Assembly (NCBI RefSeq): GCF_013149275.1
Contig: NZ_JABGNA010000005.1
Coordinates: 248,001-312,000, forward strand
DNA length: 64,000 nucleotides
Direction of reading: 5' to 3'
Source of the DNA: Mucilaginibacter sp. SG564
GTDB taxonomy: Bacteria > Bacteroidota > Bacteroidia > Sphingobacteriales > Sphingobacteriaceae
The number at the start of each line of letters is the position of its first letter. Position 1 is the stretch's first letter. The notes below the pieces were generated by a model. It saw only the letters and a list, made by a program, of their open reading frames with translations. It had not been told where the DNA came from and did no database searches. A program made the translations under genes and the position numbers. Shown piece after piece: positions 51,619 through 63,608 of the stretch.

Positions 51619-52749
51619 TTAAAAACTTACGTTAAGCCGTATACCTGTTTGGGCAAGATTAACCCGGTATACCGAAAATTCTTTATTAGGTAATTTAATA
51701 AAAGGCTCGATAAATAGCTTTTGCCCGTGCAGTATTGGGTATTCATAACCTACTGAGAAATTATAAATAGAAATCAGCTTGTTCTTTTCGAGCTGACTGG
51801 GTGGCACCGCCTCAGCAACCGCATAACCGGCGGTTACCAGCGTTTCAGAAAATGCAGTACCCGTCGGGTCAATATAATTTACGATACTGCTCTCGGCCCG
51901 TGTAAAAATCAGTTGTTGCTGCTGGGATTTGATAGAATATAACGAGGCCCCGAATTTGGTATAAAAGCGCCTGGTTAATTTATACTTCAGCTCAAACGGA
52001 ATCTCCAACCCTCCCAGATTAACCTTTATGTTGGTAAGCACCTTTTCCGGATCAGAAAAATTATTATCATGAGCAACATTTTTAAGCGCACCTAACTGAT
52101 TAAAATAAAAACCAGAACTGAATGCCAATCTGTGCGAAAGCTGATATGTAACAAACGCTCCTGCACCAAACTGATGCTCCTGCCCGTAACTTACCCCATT
52201 ACCAACCGATAGCCCCAATTGCCACCTTTTTCTAAATTCACTATTTTGATGGCTTGGCAAATGTTTAGCAAGGGTATTTGCCGGAGGTACCAACGATGTT
52301 GGCAATACCGCCAAAAATTGTATGCCCGGATTGGTATTGATAGTATCACCTATAGTTGGCGGTATCCTTTTTAGTTGCATGGCTGATAAAATATCAGCAA
52401 GTCCTTTATCCGGATGAACAGCCGGGTTAGGTTGATAGTGTTGCCGGTGTTTATACTGCACATACTTGCCCGGGCTTTGCGGCAAAACTTTAATAACAGG
52501 CATGTTCTTAAAGGGCACCTTTAAAACAATTATATTTTGTTGTTTTTTTTGTAAATATTTACCAGCAATCAAGAATAAAAATAAGGCTACTAAAATAACC
52601 GCGGCAGCAATGGCAAAACGTTTGAGTGAAATGATACGCGGTGATTTCTTTTTCTCCTGTTTGTAAAAATCTTCCCAGGCACCCGTTCTATAATCCAGCT
52701 CAAAATCATTGAGCTCATCTTTGATGATATCAATTAATTCTTTTTTCAT
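51619..52749 (-). CDS. single-pass membrane protein with C-terminal outer-membrane beta-barrel-like region
   Basis: About 376 residues from MKKELIDIIKDEL; an ATG 9 bases upstream is also possible. A cytoplasmic N-terminus of about 45 residues is followed by one hydrophobic helix (FAIAAAVILVALFLFLIAG), a Pro-rich linker, and a C-terminal region (about 190-376) with the alternating aromatic strands of an outer-membrane beta-barrel (WQLGLSVGNGVSYGQ, FGAGAFVTYQLSHRLAFSSG, VGYEYPILHGQKLFIEPF). It overlaps the sigma factor gene by about 20 bases, so the N-terminus may act as an anti-sigma factor. A helix-anchored barrel is topologically odd. Confidence 0.78.
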   Translation of the reverse strand: MKKELIDIIKDELNDFELDYRTGAWEDFYKQEKKKSPRIISLKRFAIAAAVILVALFLFLIAGKYLQKKQQNIIVLKVPFKNMPVIKVLPQSPGKYVQYKHRQHYQPNPAVHPDKGLADILSAMQLKRIPPTIGDTINTNPGIQFLAVLPTSLVPPANTLAKHLPSHQNSEFRKRWQLGLSVGNGVSYGQEHQFGAGAFVTYQLSHRLAFSSGFYFNQLGALKNVAHDNNFSDPEKVLTNIKVNLGGLEIPFELKYKLTRRFYTKFGASLYSIKSQQQQLIFTRAESSIVNYIDPTGTAFSETLVTAGYAVAEAVPPSQLEKNKLISIYNFSVGYEYPILHGQKLFIEPFIKLPNKEFSVYRVNLAQTGIRLNVSF

Positions 52750-53362
52750 AGCTATCATTTATTGATTGTTCCTGATAAAATGTCCGAAGGTTTTTTTTTG
52801 CCCTGGCCAGCACAACACGGCTGTGGCTTTGGGAGATGTTTAATTCATCACTTATTTCCTCATGAGTAAAGCCCTCTAATTCATACATGTTAAATATAAT
52901 ACGCTGTAAAGCCGGCAATTGATTAAGCAACTTCAAAATATCTGATACATGAAGCCTGCTTAACACCATTATATGGTCTGAAGGAAGGGTTGCTTCATCA
53001 GGATAATCAGCATAAATATGTTTCTTATTAGCCCTCATGCAATCAATACTTGTTCTTGACACTATCTTACCAGCCCAGCCGCGAAAAAGCTTATGTTGCT
53101 GCTCTGTGTCCTCTGGCATCACAAAATGCTTCAGATTATTAAAAATCTTAACAAAGCTGTCATTAACCACCTCTTCGGCTAAATAATGTCCGGCCACATA
53201 ACGAACGGCTATTCCCATTAAAAACCCGTAGAACGATTTATACAGCAGCTCCTGAGCTTTCGAGTCATTATTGACACATTTGAGAATTAATTCCTGGAAT
53301 TTCAATACAGGTTTGATCACAAGGATTCTATATAGATAAGTAACTTGGGGACAGCTGAACAT
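52730..53362 (-). CDS. ECF-type RNA polymerase sigma factor
   Basis: A 210-residue sigma-70 family protein. Region 2 (AQELLYKSFYGFLMGIAVRYV, EEVVNDSFVKIFNNL, AGKIVSRTSIDCMRANKKH) and region 4 (LNQLPALQRIIFNMYELEGFTHEEISDELNISQSHSRVVLARAKKNLR) are both present. The N-terminal 15 residues before LKFQELILKCVNN are atypical, so the true start may be downstream of 53362. It is coupled to the membrane protein gene by overlap and lies 18 bases downstream of a DUF4397 lipoprotein gene. Confidence 0.92.
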   Translation of the reverse strand: MFSCPQVTYLYRILVIKPVLKFQELILKCVNNDSKAQELLYKSFYGFLMGIAVRYVAGHYLAEEVVNDSFVKIFNNLKHFVMPEDTEQQHKLFRGWAGKIVSRTSIDCMRANKKHIYADYPDEATLPSDHIMVLSRLHVSDILKLLNQLPALQRIIFNMYELEGFTHEEISDELNISQSHSRVVLARAKKNLRTFYQEQSINDSYEKRIN

Positions 53363-53380
53363 TTACGCATTACCAGCAAA

Positions 53381-54097
53381 CTATTTACTGCTGATGATGC
53401 TGAGTTTTAATTTCCCTATAGAAGTATTATCTGATTTAAAGCCCTTGACATAAACCGTATATAATTTACCATTTTCAAGTTTTACATCATTAAGGGTAGC
53501 TATAGCAGCTGCCTGCGCATTCTCCTTTATCTGAAAGTTGTAATGCTCGCCGGCTGGAAGCGTTTTAAAAAGAGTAGCTTCCCTGAATGGCAATTGCTCA
53601 AATAAGGCGGCATCCGTCCCGCTTACATACAAATTTACAGGCTTCGTATCTGCCCCCACATTGATAAACCGGACTCTGGCTTTATCATTAACAGGTGTCA
53701 GATCTTCCTGAGTAATCACAAAAAGAGGCGCGTATGGCAATTCTTTAAGCGAAGCTATGAAAGCCGTATAATAACGGTCTTTTCTGAGGTTGACAGAAGC
53801 ATTGATCAACACCCGGGATTCATTTTTTAAACTAATAGAAAAAGTTTGAGAACCCGCCGTCACGCTGGCATACGGCAAAACGGTGTCATATTTCAGTGGT
53901 GCCTGATTATATTTTACGCCGTTAATTTTAAAATCAAGCTGCCAGGTGCCGGCAGACGCGTCAACAACAGACAGGTTAGACTTACCAGGGGTATCGTCGC
54001 TTTTATTTTTCTTACATGCTGTGAACGATGCAGCAATAATAATCCCGAAAATCGGGGCTATTAATACCTTGATAAAATGTTTTGAAAGTATGGTCAT
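53381..54097 (-). CDS. DUF4397 lipoprotein
   Basis: A 238-residue protein with a lipoprotein signal (IFGIIIAASFTACKKN; lipobox Cys about residue 28). The mature part is a DUF4397 beta-sandwich (VSVVDASAGTWQLDFKING-like start, AYIASLKELPY, RVRFINVGADTKPVNLYVSG, FRETTLFKTLPAG-like). Such proteins are surface-exposed in Bacteroidetes, with unknown ligands. It is upstream of the sigma factor and probably in the same operon, perhaps as part of its signalling input. Confidence 0.87.
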   Translation of the reverse strand: MTILSKHFIKVLIAPIFGIIIAASFTACKKNKSDDTPGKSNLSVVDASAGTWQLDFKINGVKYNQAPLKYDTVLPYASVTAGSQTFSISLKNESRVLINASVNLRKDRYYTAFIASLKELPYAPLFVITQEDLTPVNDKARVRFINVGADTKPVNLYVSGTDAALFEQLPFREATLFKTLPAGEHYNFQIKENAQAAAIATLNDVKLENGKLYTVYVKGFKSDNTSIGKLKLSIISSK

Positions 54098-54282
54098 GGT
54101 AATAGGGGTTAACTGCTTTAAAATTTTCCGTAATACGGAGCTCGCAGGAGCAGCGCAACAAATGAAAACACATTTTTCAAAAATTTAATTGCCTTTAACA
54201 TCTTTTAACTATCGTTCCTGTTTAAGGCCACCCAGGTACCCATTGAGCAGCAGGTAGTTTTTATATTTCATTCAAAAAATTA

Positions 54283-54315
54283 TTTGGATGTTTTCTGAAT
54301 TAAATAATATCTTTG
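54283..54315 (+). promoter_or_regulatory. promoter of the MarR-rph operon
   Basis: TTTG at 54283-54286, a 21-base spacer and TATCTTTG at 54308-54315 match the Bacteroidetes promoter. The ATG of the MarR gene is 30 bases further downstream. Confidence 0.75.
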
Positions 54316-54345
54316 CTACTAAGATACTTATTAAATAAGATAAAA

Positions 54346-57433
<3,088 letters not shown>

Positions 57434-57575
57434 GTTGAAGCGTTTTGAATGATAAAAAGAAGTGGATACACCACTAAATGGAATTGCTACACGATAATTA
57501 AGGACAGCGAACTAAATTTTTAATCAAAATATTATATTTAATTGCTTTTATTTATAATGATTCTAAATAGTTGTC

Positions 57576-57583
57576 TATATTTG
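57576..57583 (+). promoter_or_regulatory. -7 promoter element for the FecI-type sigma gene
   Basis: TATATTTG, a perfect TAnnTTTG, ends 17 bases before the GTG start. No clear -33 TTTG is visible at the usual spacing, so it may depend on an activator or iron-responsive control. Confidence 0.55.
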
Positions 57584-57600
57584 TCCAAAATTAGCGTCCA

Positions 57601-58137
57601 GTGTCAGGCAATAACCAATACCCCCAAGTAGTTTTTCACTTAAACGAGCAATCCTTTCAGCAGCTTTACCGGACGTATTGGAAAAAGGTTTTTACTATTT
57701 GTTATGCCACGTTGAAGGATGAAGATATAGCTGCCGAGCTTTCTCAGGATATATTTGAATCTTTATGGAAACGAAGAAACACGCTCCAGATAAATGCCTC
57801 TATAGAACAATACATTTTCAGATCGGCTAAGCTTGAAGTGTTTGAGTATTGCCGTACCACATCAAACCGGCAAAAACACCTGCAAAATGTTGTTCAAAAC
57901 CAGGCAACAGAAGGCACTTACACGGAAGACACGCTAAACTATAACGAACTGTACAAAACCATTAACGGCCTCATTAACAGGCTACCTTATAAATCGCAGG
58001 AAGTTTATCGTTTAAGTCAGCAACAAGGATTGGATAAAAAGTCGATAGCTTCCACCTTGCTTATATCCGAAAAAACGGTTGAATACCACCTCTATAAAGC
58101 CCTGAATTTTCTCCGGGAAAATTTAGCCGTTGATTAA
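57601..58137 (+). CDS. FecI-type ECF sigma factor
   Basis: A 178-residue sigma factor starting at GTG (MSGNNQYPQVVFHL); no better in-frame ATG exists before region 2. Region 2 is FQQLYRTYWKKVFTICYATLKDEDIAAELSQDIFESLW, and region 4 is RLPYKSQEVYRLSQQQGLDKKSIASTLLISEKTVEYHLYKALNFLRENL, the form used by Bacteroidetes FecI sigmas. It precedes a FecR gene and a TonB receptor gene, forming a cell-surface signalling cascade for iron uptake. Confidence 0.92.
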   Translation: MSGNNQYPQVVFHLNEQSFQQLYRTYWKKVFTICYATLKDEDIAAELSQDIFESLWKRRNTLQINASIEQYIFRSAKLEVFEYCRTTSNRQKHLQNVVQNQATEGTYTEDTLNYNELYKTINGLINRLPYKSQEVYRLSQQQGLDKKSIASTLLISEKTVEYHLYKALNFLRENLAVD

Positions 58138-58300
58138 ATAAATCAAAAAAGCAGTCAGGATATTTGCTCACCCTATTCCTCTCTAAAATTTTCCCTGCTG
58201 ACTATCTGCCACTTATATATTATTTAGAATTAGTCTTAGGAAAAATAAAGAATTAATCGGCTATGTTAATGAATGCGGCACGTAGCCCGCATTTCATTAA

Positions 58301-59257
58301 ATGAAAATAGAAATAACACAGGAATTACTGGAACGATATCATCAGGGTAAATGTACTACAGATGAGCAGTTTGCAATTAAACAATGGCTGCAAAACATAA
58401 CAGAAAGCGATTTTACCATATCGCCCCCTATTGATGTACAGGGTGTTGAGGATAAAACCTGGATAGAATTATCCAGCCGGATATTCCTTGAGAAAAAAAC
58501 CCACAAAACAAACTGGACATGGCTGATCAGCGCAGCTGCAAGTACTATTTTGGTGCTGGGCATTACCTTTTATATTTATCATTCTTCAGGGAGTCATCAA
58601 CAAAAAGATAGTAACCTCATAAGTTATCATGAAGTAAAAGTCCCCAGAGGTAAAAAAGCCACTTGTACCCTACCCGATGGAACAGTTATCCAGCTAAACT
58701 CTGATAGCAAATTGCGGTATCCCGAAAAATTTACAGACACATCAAGAGTTGTAGAATTTGAAGGCGAAGCTTTTTTTACCGTAGCTAAAGACAAAAAACG
58801 TCCTTTTTCCATCAATAGCAAACAGGTGCTTGTGCGGGTTTTGGGGACTCATTTTAATCTGAGAGCCTACCCCGAAGAAAATAAAACCGATGTAGTAGTT
58901 GAAGAAGGGCGTGTAATGTTTTCTCCAAAAACAAAAAAGACCTCTTTAATACTTACTGCTAATCAGCAAGGCGTGTATGATAACGATCAGTCATTAAAAC
59001 AACAAAATGTTTACGCCGCTGCCTATTATAGCTGGCGCACTAATCAGCTGCAATTCAGAGATCAGAAACTTAGTGATATAGCATCCACCCTGGAACGCTG
59101 GTATAATGTAAGGGTGCTTATTAATAATCGCTTATTAAGAAATGAGCGTTATACCGGACGATTTAACAATCCCGATATAAAAAGTGTATTGAACAGCCTG
59201 GAATTTGCTGTAGGCCTTCATTATCAAGTAACCGGAAACATTGTAACCATTTATTAA
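58301..59257 (+). CDS. FecR-family anti-sigma factor
   Basis: A 318-residue protein: cytoplasmic N-terminal helix bundle (about 1-85), one transmembrane helix (WTWLISAAASTILVLGITFYIYH), then the periplasmic FecR domain (VKVPRGKKATCTLPDGTVIQLNSDSKLRYPEKF, FEGEAFFTVAKDKKRPFSINSKQVLVRVLGTHFNLRAYPEENKTDVVVEEGRV) and DUF4974 (LQFRDQKLSDIASTLERWYNV). It transmits the signal from the TonB receptor plug to FecI-type sigma. The 163-base gap after the sigma gene has no gene. Confidence 0.94.
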   Translation: MKIEITQELLERYHQGKCTTDEQFAIKQWLQNITESDFTISPPIDVQGVEDKTWIELSSRIFLEKKTHKTNWTWLISAAASTILVLGITFYIYHSSGSHQQKDSNLISYHEVKVPRGKKATCTLPDGTVIQLNSDSKLRYPEKFTDTSRVVEFEGEAFFTVAKDKKRPFSINSKQVLVRVLGTHFNLRAYPEENKTDVVVEEGRVMFSPKTKKTSLILTANQQGVYDNDQSLKQQNVYAAAYYSWRTNQLQFRDQKLSDIASTLERWYNVRVLINNRLLRNERYTGRFNNPDIKSVLNSLEFAVGLHYQVTGNIVTIY

Positions 59258-59295
59258 TCAAGCACTATGCCCATGTAGAAAAATATAGAAATAAA

Positions 59296-59336
59296 AATTC
59301 CCGATGCTTCATCGCCAAACTACAACATCGGGATTT
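59296..59336 (+). terminator. hairpin between fecR and receptor genes
   Basis: AAATTCCCGATG and CATCGGGATTT form an 8-to-10-bp stem with a loop of about 19 bases, 38 bases after the FecR stop and 40 bases before the receptor start. It may partly terminate or protect mRNA, setting receptor expression against FecR. Confidence 0.5.
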
Positions 59337-59377
59337 GCTCAACTAATCCTTAATTAATTAAACATTTAAACGAAAAT

Positions 59378-61969
59378 ATGAAACAGGTACCTACTTACCT
59401 CAAAAATTTAACTAAATATTCTTCCAGCTTTGCTCACAAACACTTAAAAGTTGCTTCTAAAGTATTATTTATTATTGCTTTAACACTTTTTAACACCGCT
59501 AATTTATTTGCCCAACAGGATGTACTTGATAAACCCCTAACCATTAAATTAAGTAACATTACTTTGGCCGATGCCTTGCTGGCCATTGGCGATAAAGCAG
59601 CTGTAAGTATCTCCTACAGCAATACCAGGCTCGATGCTCAAAAGATCGTAAACGTAGATGCCACCAATCAACCCGTCAAAAAAATATTACATGATCTAAT
59701 GGGCGCCAACCTTAAATTAAAGGTACAAGGCAGTGTGATCACTATTCAAACAACCGATAACAAACCGGTAACTTCTATCAACTTAAATAATAATCTGAAT
59801 GAGGTAGTAGTAGTTTCTTCCCGCTCGCCGCAGCATATCAGCGAAATACCAGGAACTGTTTGGATTGTTGACAGCGCCAAGCTACAGTCTCAGATCAAAG
59901 CAGGTGTACCGCTTAAAGAAGCTTTGGGTATCCTAATCCCGGGCCTGGACATTGGTAACCAGGGACGCTCCAATTACGCGCAAAACATCCGCGGTCGAAA
60001 TATATTGGTGATGATTGATGGGGTATCTATCAACAGCACCCGTAACACCAGCCGCCAGTTTGATGCTATCGATCCATTCAATATCGAAAAGATCGAAGTA
60101 CTATCCGGAGCAAGCTCCGTTTATGGCGGCGATGCCACCGGTGGTATCATCAACATCGTAACCAAAAAATCAACATCAGAGAAACTGGCTTTCCAAACCG
60201 AAGTAGGCGGGCGCAGCGGCTTAGGCCATGGCGACGATCATGACTTACGCGTAGCGCAGTCTATCGCGGGTGGTAACAATTTTGTAAAAGGCCGCTTAGG
60301 CTTTGCTTATCAACAAAATGGAGCGGCTTATGATGGCGACGGGCACCAGATTATTATTGATACCAAGCAAGGCGATCTGCAATACAACCGCAGTATTGAT
60401 CTGTTTGGCAATATCGACGTTAAACTGAAACATAACCAGAGCATCAGTCTGGATGCGCAATATTACAATTCTAAATACAACAGCGATCATGGCTTATTCT
60501 TAGGGAACAACCTGGCAGGCGCATTACCGGCTAATGCCAATAATAACGTAGCTCCCGATCCATCACTATTGAATGTACGCAAAGGTTTTGATGCCGATGT
60601 GGTGCCACGCAGTAAACGCATATTTATCAATGGCCAATACCGTATTGGTAACATATTAGGTGGTCAGAGCTTTCAGTTCCAGGCCTTTGTACGGTCTGAA
60701 AGATTAGATTTCAGCCCCTCATTTCCGGAAGGCATCGTACAATCGCGCGATCTTACCGTTGCGCCGGGTAATGTAAAACCTTTACCACTGGCAGCATCGC
60801 GCCAAAACACCGATGTATACGGCTTTAAGGCGGTTTTAGCCAAACAGTGGGACAAAGTAAAAGTAACCTACGGCGCCGATCTTGACCACGAAAAATTTGT
60901 AGGTAAACAGGCCTTCTTTGATACCGACTTAAGCTATAGCTCGGGTGGATTGATCAATAAAACGGCCAGCACTTTAGAGCGTTATCCAGGAAACCGCATA
61001 TTGGGCATATCGGGCTTTGCCCAAGCCAGCTGGGAAATTGTGAATAACCTTACCCTTTCCGGAGGGATACGCCAGCAGCATATGAATGTAACTGTTGATG
61101 ATTTTGTACGCTTTCAGCAGCAGGTATCTGTGAACTACGGCGTGGGTACCTCGGCAGATAAAATCCCCGGGGGTAAAAACGACTATAATGTGACCTTATT
61201 TAACGGTAGTTTGATCTATAAATTCAGTAACAAGGCTCAACTATGGGCAAACTACTCACAAGGTTTTTCGGTACCAGATCCCACCAAATATTACGGTACC
61301 GGCTCTTATGTACGCGATGCCGATAACTGGAAACTGGTTAATAGCATCAACGTAAAAGATGCCCCACTAAGTGGCATTAAAACCAACCAATATGAACTTG
61401 GCGGCAGGCTAAGTGACGAAAGCGGTTTTAAAGGCCAAATAGCAGGTTTTTATTCCGTATCAGATAAAGCTATCCTCATCAATACCAGCAATTTCACCAT
61501 ATCTGTTACCGATCAAAAAGTGCGCAATTATGGTTTTGAGGGCGAACTAAGCTACAGCCAGCAGCCAAAAGGCTTAATAGTTGGCGTTTCTGGTCAGTTT
61601 ATTATTTCGGATATCAAGACAGATAAAGGATATCAGCGCAATTCTATCATAACCACCAATCCATCCAAATTTGTGAGCTTCGCAGGCTGGCAAAGTCAGG
61701 ATTTCTCGGTGAGGTTACAAGCCGTGCGTTCACTCGATCTGAAAGATTATCAAAATCTGGAGCTTAAAGGCTTTACCACATTTGACCTTGTAGGTAACGT
61801 AAAATTACCATTAGGCGCTTTATCTGCCGGCATCCAAAACCTTTGGGACAAGCAGTATCTGACCTTCTGGGGACAACGCTCCGTTCTATTTTACGGCGCC
61901 CCGGCCAAACTGTACCAGTACTACGGTCGCGGCAGAACATTTTCTTTAACCTATACCATCAGTTATTAA
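59378..61969 (+). CDS. TonB-dependent siderophore receptor with STN domain
   Basis: An 863-residue outer-membrane receptor. It has a long signal segment (cut after LFAQ about residue 46), an STN signalling domain (about 50-120; LTIKLSNITLADALLAIGDK, KILHDLMGANLKLKVQGSVI), a plug (ISEIPGTVWIVDSAKLQSQI, YAQNIRGRNILVMIDGVSIN, IEVLSGASSVYGGDATGGIINIV) and a 22-strand-type barrel ending in TFSLTYTISY with a terminal aromatic. The STN domain means it signals to FecR. The genes after it are for siderophore synthesis, so its ligand is probably that ferric siderophore. Confidence 0.95.
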   Translation: MKQVPTYLKNLTKYSSSFAHKHLKVASKVLFIIALTLFNTANLFAQQDVLDKPLTIKLSNITLADALLAIGDKAAVSISYSNTRLDAQKIVNVDATNQPVKKILHDLMGANLKLKVQGSVITIQTTDNKPVTSINLNNNLNEVVVVSSRSPQHISEIPGTVWIVDSAKLQSQIKAGVPLKEALGILIPGLDIGNQGRSNYAQNIRGRNILVMIDGVSINSTRNTSRQFDAIDPFNIEKIEVLSGASSVYGGDATGGIINIVTKKSTSEKLAFQTEVGGRSGLGHGDDHDLRVAQSIAGGNNFVKGRLGFAYQQNGAAYDGDGHQIIIDTKQGDLQYNRSIDLFGNIDVKLKHNQSISLDAQYYNSKYNSDHGLFLGNNLAGALPANANNNVAPDPSLLNVRKGFDADVVPRSKRIFINGQYRIGNILGGQSFQFQAFVRSERLDFSPSFPEGIVQSRDLTVAPGNVKPLPLAASRQNTDVYGFKAVLAKQWDKVKVTYGADLDHEKFVGKQAFFDTDLSYSSGGLINKTASTLERYPGNRILGISGFAQASWEIVNNLTLSGGIRQQHMNVTVDDFVRFQQQVSVNYGVGTSADKIPGGKNDYNVTLFNGSLIYKFSNKAQLWANYSQGFSVPDPTKYYGTGSYVRDADNWKLVNSINVKDAPLSGIKTNQYELGGRLSDESGFKGQIAGFYSVSDKAILINTSNFTISVTDQKVRNYGFEGELSYSQQPKGLIVGVSGQFIISDIKTDKGYQRNSIITTNPSKFVSFAGWQSQDFSVRLQAVRSLDLKDYQNLELKGFTTFDLVGNVKLPLGALSAGIQNLWDKQYLTFWGQRSVLFYGAPAKLYQYYGRGRTFSLTYTISY

Positions 61970-61978
61970 TATATAAAC

Positions 61979-62057
61979 AGTATTAAGTAGCTAGTATCAA
62001 GTATCACGACTTTCTTAAAACGGCATATCGTTTCAGAGATCTTAATACTTGATACTA
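61979..62057. repeat. overlapping inverted repeats between receptor and decarboxylase genes
   Basis: A perfect 13-bp inverted repeat (TAGTATCAAGTAT at 61992-62004, ATACTTGATACTA at 62045-62057) has a 40-base spacer. A second 9-bp pair (AGTATTAAG at 61979-61987, CTTAATACT at 62041-62049) competes for part of the same right arm. This suggests two mutually exclusive hairpins ahead of the decarboxylase start at 62079. Similar AGTATCAAGTATC blocks may be a dispersed intergenic repeat. Confidence 0.7.
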
Positions 62058-62078
62058 AATTAAAAAACATCGATACCT

Positions 62079-63608
62079 ATGATAACACCATCCAACACCC
62101 CCCATCAGGATGAGGCTCTATTAGAGGCCTTAAGCACCGGTACGTCTTTTGAAGATATATTTTACGAAGGCTCGTCCCAGGAATATCTGAAGGCCATGAG
62201 CCTGGCCAGCCAATCGGTAGTTAATTTTTTGCACGATAATAAAAAACCGTTCAGCGGTGTAACAGCGGCCCAATTACGCCCGCAGTTTGAATCTGTAGAT
62301 CTCAGCACTCCCCTGCCCGATTATGAAAGCCTGATGAGCGAGGTGGAATCATTATACACCAAACACGCGGTTACCTTCCATCACCCCAAATATGTGGCGC
62401 ATTTAAACTGCCCGGTGGTAATACCAGCTATTGCTGCCGAAGTATTGATCAGCGCTATCAACTCCTCGCTGGATACCTGGGATCAAAGCGCAGGGGGAAC
62501 GCTGATAGAGCAAAAAATGATTGAGTGGACCTGCAACGAAATTGGTTTTGATCAGCATGCCGATGGCGTGTTTACCAGTGGCGGTTCACAAAGCAACATG
62601 ATGGGTTTACTATTGGCCCGTGATCATTATTCGGTAGAATACCTGAAGCACAATATCAAACAAAACGGATTGCCACCCGAAGCATCCCGCTTCCGGATTT
62701 TTGTTTCTGAGGCAGGGCATTTCAGCATCCAGAAAAATGCCGCAATACTGGGCCTTGGCGAAAAGGCCGTAGTGAAGGTTAAAGCCGATCGTACCTTCCG
62801 GATGAATACCGTTTTGCTGGAAGATGCCATACAGCGGGAGCTCAAACAAGGCAATATCCCCATAGCTGTTGTAGCTACTGCAGGCACCACCGATTTTGGC
62901 AACCTTGATCCGCTGGAAGCTATAGGTAACATAGCAGCCAAATACAAATTGTGGTATCATGTTGATGCGGCTTATGGCTGCGGTTTATTACTCAGCAACA
63001 AGCATCGGTATTTGCTAAACGGTATAGAAATGTCTAATTCCGTTACTGCCGATTATCACAAGGCCTTTTTTCAACCGGTTAGCAGCAGCGCGTTCTTGGT
63101 AAACCACAAACGGTACCTGGGACTGATAACACATTATGCCGATTACCTGAATCCGAAAGATCAGCACTCAGACGAAATTCCGAACCAGGTAAATAAATCC
63201 ATCCAAACCACCCGCCGCTTTGATGCCCTTAAGTTGTGGTTCACCCTTCGTATTATGGGTAAGGAGAAATTAGGTGGCTACATAGAAAAGATCATTGAAA
63301 CAGCCGAAAATGTGGCGCATATCATCAGCACCGACAGTGATTTTGACCTGCTGAATTACTCAGACCTATCGGCATTGGTTTTCCGGTATAACCCTTCGGT
63401 TTTGCACACGGCCAACCTCACCCAAATGAACCAATACATAAAAGCCCAGCTCTTAAAATATGGCGACGCGTTGGTAGCTGGCACCAAGGTTCATGGCGAA
63501 TTCTATCTCAAATTCACGCTGCTCAATCCGCTTACTACTACCGCTCATATTAAAAACATTCTATTAAACATCAAAAAACATGGAAACGAATTCATTAAGT
63601 TTAATTAA
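62079..63608 (+). CDS. PLP-dependent group II decarboxylase (siderophore pathway)
   Basis: A 509-residue enzyme of the glutamate/DOPA/diaminobutyrate decarboxylase family. Characteristic parts are FHHPKYVAHLNCPVVIPA, FTSGGSQSNMMGLLLARD, VSEAGHFSIQKNAAILGLG, VVATAGTTDFGNLDPL, WYHVDAAYGCGLLL and the Schiff-base Lys in ADYHKAFFQP. In NIS siderophore clusters this enzyme makes a diamine (cadaverine, putrescine or diaminopropane) for coupling by IucA/IucC-type synthetases; which diamine cannot be decided here. Its end overlaps the synthetase start by 29 bases. Confidence 0.93.
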   Translation: MITPSNTPHQDEALLEALSTGTSFEDIFYEGSSQEYLKAMSLASQSVVNFLHDNKKPFSGVTAAQLRPQFESVDLSTPLPDYESLMSEVESLYTKHAVTFHHPKYVAHLNCPVVIPAIAAEVLISAINSSLDTWDQSAGGTLIEQKMIEWTCNEIGFDQHADGVFTSGGSQSNMMGLLLARDHYSVEYLKHNIKQNGLPPEASRFRIFVSEAGHFSIQKNAAILGLGEKAVVKVKADRTFRMNTVLLEDAIQRELKQGNIPIAVVATAGTTDFGNLDPLEAIGNIAAKYKLWYHVDAAYGCGLLLSNKHRYLLNGIEMSNSVTADYHKAFFQPVSSSAFLVNHKRYLGLITHYADYLNPKDQHSDEIPNQVNKSIQTTRRFDALKLWFTLRIMGKEKLGGYIEKIIETAENVAHIISTDSDFDLLNYSDLSALVFRYNPSVLHTANLTQMNQYIKAQLLKYGDALVAGTKVHGEFYLKFTLLNPLTTTAHIKNILLNIKKHGNEFIKFN

